NCBI GenBank assembly: GCA_030039825.1 | Contig: JASHUV010000192.1 | Location: 1-8,894 of the forward strand | Direction: 5' to 3' | DNA length: 8,894 bases | From: Thermoplasmata archaeon | Lineage (GTDB): Archaea > Thermoplasmatota > Thermoplasmata > Lutacidiplasmatales > UBA184 | Shown: one piece after another, positions 7,150 to 8,894 of the stretch | Numbering within the stretch: position 1 is the first letter of the stretch | Layout of the letters: each line of letters starts with the position of its first letter | Notes under the pieces: generated by a model | Told to the model about the DNA's origin: nothing | What the model saw: the letters and a program-made list of their open reading frames with translations, nothing else | Databases searched by the model: none | Position numbers and translations under genes: made by a program

Positions 7150-8115
7150 TCAGCGGGGGAGCGGGATCGACCGGCGCCATCGCAGGCGCACGGTGGTCCC
7201 CGTCGAGGGCAGCGGGCCCTCCCCGATCGGGCCCGCCTCGACCCGCTCCCCGTTCGCCGTCCTGAGCAGGACCGAGCGGCCGGTGACCGTGGCCCCGATC
7301 GCCTCGACGGTGGCCGCGACCCCCCCGCCCTCGGTGGTGAGGAGGAGGTCGGCCGGGGCCACGGCGACCGGACCGGCCCCCCCGTCGAGCACGTTGTAGC
7401 CGAGGAAGCGCGCCACGCTCGGAGAGCCCGGCGCGCCGTAGACCTCCTCCGGCCGACCGATCGCCGCGATCCGACCCTCGTCGAGGATCGCGACGCGGTC
7501 GCCGAGGAAGAGCCCCTCGTCCCGGTCGTGCGTGACGAGGAGCGCGGCGATCCCGAGCGCGCGGAGGGCCGAGCGGAACTCGGCGCGCAGGCCCGAACGG
7601 AGCTCCGGATCGATCGCGGCGAACGGCTCGTCCAGGAGGACGAGCCGGGGTCCGGGAGCGAGCGTCCGCGCGAGCGCGACGCGCTGGCGCTCGCCCCCGG
7701 AGAGCTCCCCGCTCCCCCGCGCCTCGAGCCCGCCGAGGTGCAGGAGCGCGACGAGCTCCGCGACCCGGGCCTCGACCTCCGCGGCCGGCCGACGCGCGAG
7801 CTCGAGGCCGTAGGCGATGTTCTCCCAGGCGGTCCGGCCCGGAAAGAGCGCCGGGTCCTGGGAGAGGAAGCCGAGGCCCCGGCGATGGACCGGGACCTCG
7901 GCGAGGTCGCGTCCGGCGTAGCGGAGGAGACCGGCGTCGGGTCGCTCGAACCCGGCGATCGACCTCAAGAGGGTCGTCTTGCCGGTCCCGTTGCGGCCCA
8001 TCAGGGCCACGAACTCCGCCGGACCGATGTCGAGGTCGACGCCGGAGAGCACGCGCTCCCCGTCGAGGCTCACGACGAGCCCGCGAACGGAGAGGATCGG
8101 CCGATCAGAGGACAC
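7150..8115 (-). CDS. ABC importer ATPase, iron(III)/thiamine/sulfate-molybdate type
   Basis: A 321-residue ATPase that powers a binding-protein-dependent importer at the inner membrane face. Motifs: Walker A GRNGTGKTT at 40-48 (Lys46), Q-loop Gln86 in FLSQDPALFPGRTAWENIAYGL-type sequence, signature LSGGE at 138-142, Walker B LVLLDE with Glu163, D-loop AAID, and H-loop His196 in VTHDRDE. The PALFPGxTxxENIxYGL region and the regulatory C-terminus (about 235-321, TOBE-like beta-rich, beginning ARFLGYNVL) are typical of the FbpC/ThiQ/CysA/ModC/WtpC group; the substrate cannot be settled from sequence. The start is GTG at 8115, inside the last codons of the permease (11-nt overlap), so the two are co-expressed. 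Its partner resembles ThiP/FbpB, which slightly favours iron or thiamine over oxyanions. All catalytic motifs are intact. Confidence 0.92.
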   Translation of the reverse strand: MSSDRPILSVRGLVVSLDGERVLSGVDLDIGPAEFVALMGRNGTGKTTLLRSIAGFERPDAGLLRYAGRDLAEVPVHRRGLGFLSQDPALFPGRTAWENIAYGLELARRPAAEVEARVAELVALLHLGGLEARGSGELSGGERQRVALARTLAPGPRLVLLDEPFAAIDPELRSGLRAEFRSALRALGIAALLVTHDRDEGLFLGDRVAILDEGRIAAIGRPEEVYGAPGSPSVARFLGYNVLDGGAGPVAVAPADLLLTTEGGGVAATVEAIGATVTGRSVLLRTANGERVEAGPIGEGPLPSTGTTVRLRWRRSIPLPR

Positions 8116-8894
8116 GGCGGCCCCCCTCCCCGAAGAGCGCGAGGGCCCCGAAGATCCCGAGGCTCGTGAGGACGAGGAGCGCCGCCGTCGCCTCGCCGAG
8201 GACCGGGAGGCGCAGACCGTCGAGGTCGTAGAGCTCGACGGTGAGGGTCGTCGTCGACGGCGTGGCGAGGAAGTTCGTCGCCGTGAACTCGCCGAGCCCG
8301 AGGGCGAAGGCGAAGAGGCCGGCCGAGCGCAGGGCCGGTCCGATCGACGGGACCTCGACGTCGAGGTACGCCTGGGAGGGCCGGGCCCCGAGGGCCCGGG
8401 CGGCGTCGGCGGCGCCCGTCGACCGGCCCGCGAGCGCGAGGGAGAGGCCCTGCAGGGTGAACGGGAGCGCCAGCGTCGCTTGGCTCAGCACGATGAGGAG
8501 GCCGGCGGAGGAGAGCCCGCCCAAGAGCGGGCGCCAGGCCTCCGAGAGCGCGAGCGAGAGGACAACCGGCGAGATCAGGAGCGGGAGGAAGGCGAGCCCT
8601 CCGAGGCCGGCCGAGAGCCCGGGCCGCCGGACGAGCAGGCGCGCCGCGAGGAGGGCGAGGAGGACGGCGAGGCCGCTCGAGAGCGCGGCGAAGAGGAGCG
8701 TGTTCCCGAGCGCCCCGAGGGTGGAGATCCCCAGGCGTCCGGTGACCCGAGCGCCGAAGAGGGTCGCGAGCGGGACGGCGCCGCCGGGAACGGCGGGGGC
8801 GAGGCCTCGCGCGACGACGCCCGCGAGGAGCAGGACGACCGCCACGAACGCGACACCGGTCACCGCGAGGAGCCCCCAGGCCGTCGGCCGACGA
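8105..8894 (-). CDS. ABC importer permease, ThiP/FbpB-like (5' partial at right edge)
   Basis: Membrane-spanning subunit of the importer driven by the overlapping ATPase. A GTG exists at 8863, but the frame stays open to the window edge and encodes RRPTAWGLLA before it, so the gene starts outside. The visible 262 or so residues hold about six hydrophobic segments, including LLFAALSSGLAVLLALLAA, LAFLPLLISPVVLSLAL and a last one ending LGIFGALALFG. A well-formed EAA loop for docking the ATPase, DAARALGARPSQAYLDVEVP, is followed by GLFAFALGLGEFTATNFLA. The GEFTAT sequence and the loop are typical of Fe3+/thiamine/sulfate-family permeases. Proteins of the ThiP/FbpB kind carry two such domains in one chain of about 500 residues, so this may be the C-terminal half of a duplicated permease; that needs the upstream sequence. 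The binding-protein gene is expected further upstream. Confidence 0.88.
   Translation of the reverse strand, partial: RRPTAWGLLAVTGVAFVAVVLLLAGVVARGLAPAVPGGAVPLATLFGARVTGRLGISTLGALGNTLLFAALSSGLAVLLALLAARLLVRRPGLSAGLGGLAFLPLLISPVVLSLALSEAWRPLLGGLSSAGLLIVLSQATLALPFTLQGLSLALAGRSTGAADAARALGARPSQAYLDVEVPSIGPALRSAGLFAFALGLGEFTATNFLATPSTTTLTVELYDLDGLRLPVLGEATAALLVLTSLGIFGALALFGEGGRRVL

Noticed and set aside
5852..7180. Minus-strand open frame across the PRC, tRNA and zinc-ribbon region
   Set aside because: It runs through a structured tRNA gene and two well-supported genes. Its composition is that of a GC-rich shadow.
6472..8169. 565-codon plus-strand open frame
   Set aside because: It spans the ends of two convergent genes with clear motifs in other frames, and its translation is Arg/Gly/Pro-rich without domains.

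Overview
This is a very GC-rich stretch with strong G/C preference at third codon positions. It most likely comes from an archaeon, and the gene set fits a high-GC member of the Thermoplasmatota or a nearby euryarchaeal lineage. The archaeal signs are an ATP-type DNA ligase, a small archaeal PRC-barrel protein, a tRNA-Leu(UAA) gene with a 28-nt intron at position 37/38 that folds into a bulge-helix-bulge, no encoded CCA, and TATA-like boxes about 30 nt upstream of start codons, as in leaderless archaeal transcripts. The phylum is inferred; the domain call is firmer.

Layout. (1) Bases 1-3233, + strand: the 3' end of a peptide-import operon. An OppD/DppD-type ATPase (5' end outside the window) overlaps an OppF/DppF-type ATPase by 4 nt, and a small two-helix membrane protein of unknown function follows. 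Both ATPases carry large extra segments inside an otherwise canonical ABC fold. (2) Bases 3249-5773, + strand: a TATA-like box, then ribulose-5-phosphate 3-epimerase (rpe) overlapping ATP-dependent DNA ligase (lig) by ATGA. (3) Bases 5851-6303, + strand: a TATA-like box, a PRC-barrel protein, and tRNA-Leu(UAA) starting 3 nt after the PRC stop codon. (4) Bases 6367-7120, + strand: a TATA-like box and a protein with three identically spaced zinc ribbons, an acidic stretch and an Arg/Gly/Pro-rich basic stretch. (5) Bases 7150-8894, - strand, convergent: an ABC importer of the iron(III)/thiamine/sulfate-molybdate type, with the ATPase downstream of and overlapping its permease, which runs off the right edge.

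The two ATPases in region 1 would together power a peptide importer whose permeases and binding protein should lie upstream. The rpe-lig pair joins the non-oxidative pentose phosphate pathway to DNA joining in one transcript, with no obvious functional link. The PRC-tRNA arrangement suggests co-transcription. The only TTA codon I found in the genes of this window lies in the PRC gene, directly upstream of the tRNA that reads it.

I found no CRISPR array, insertion sequence, rRNA or prophage, and no gene-free stretch above about 210 bases; the longest holds the tRNA. The best leads are the enlarged OppD/OppF ATPases, the triple-ribbon protein, and the unusual tRNA-Leu locus.
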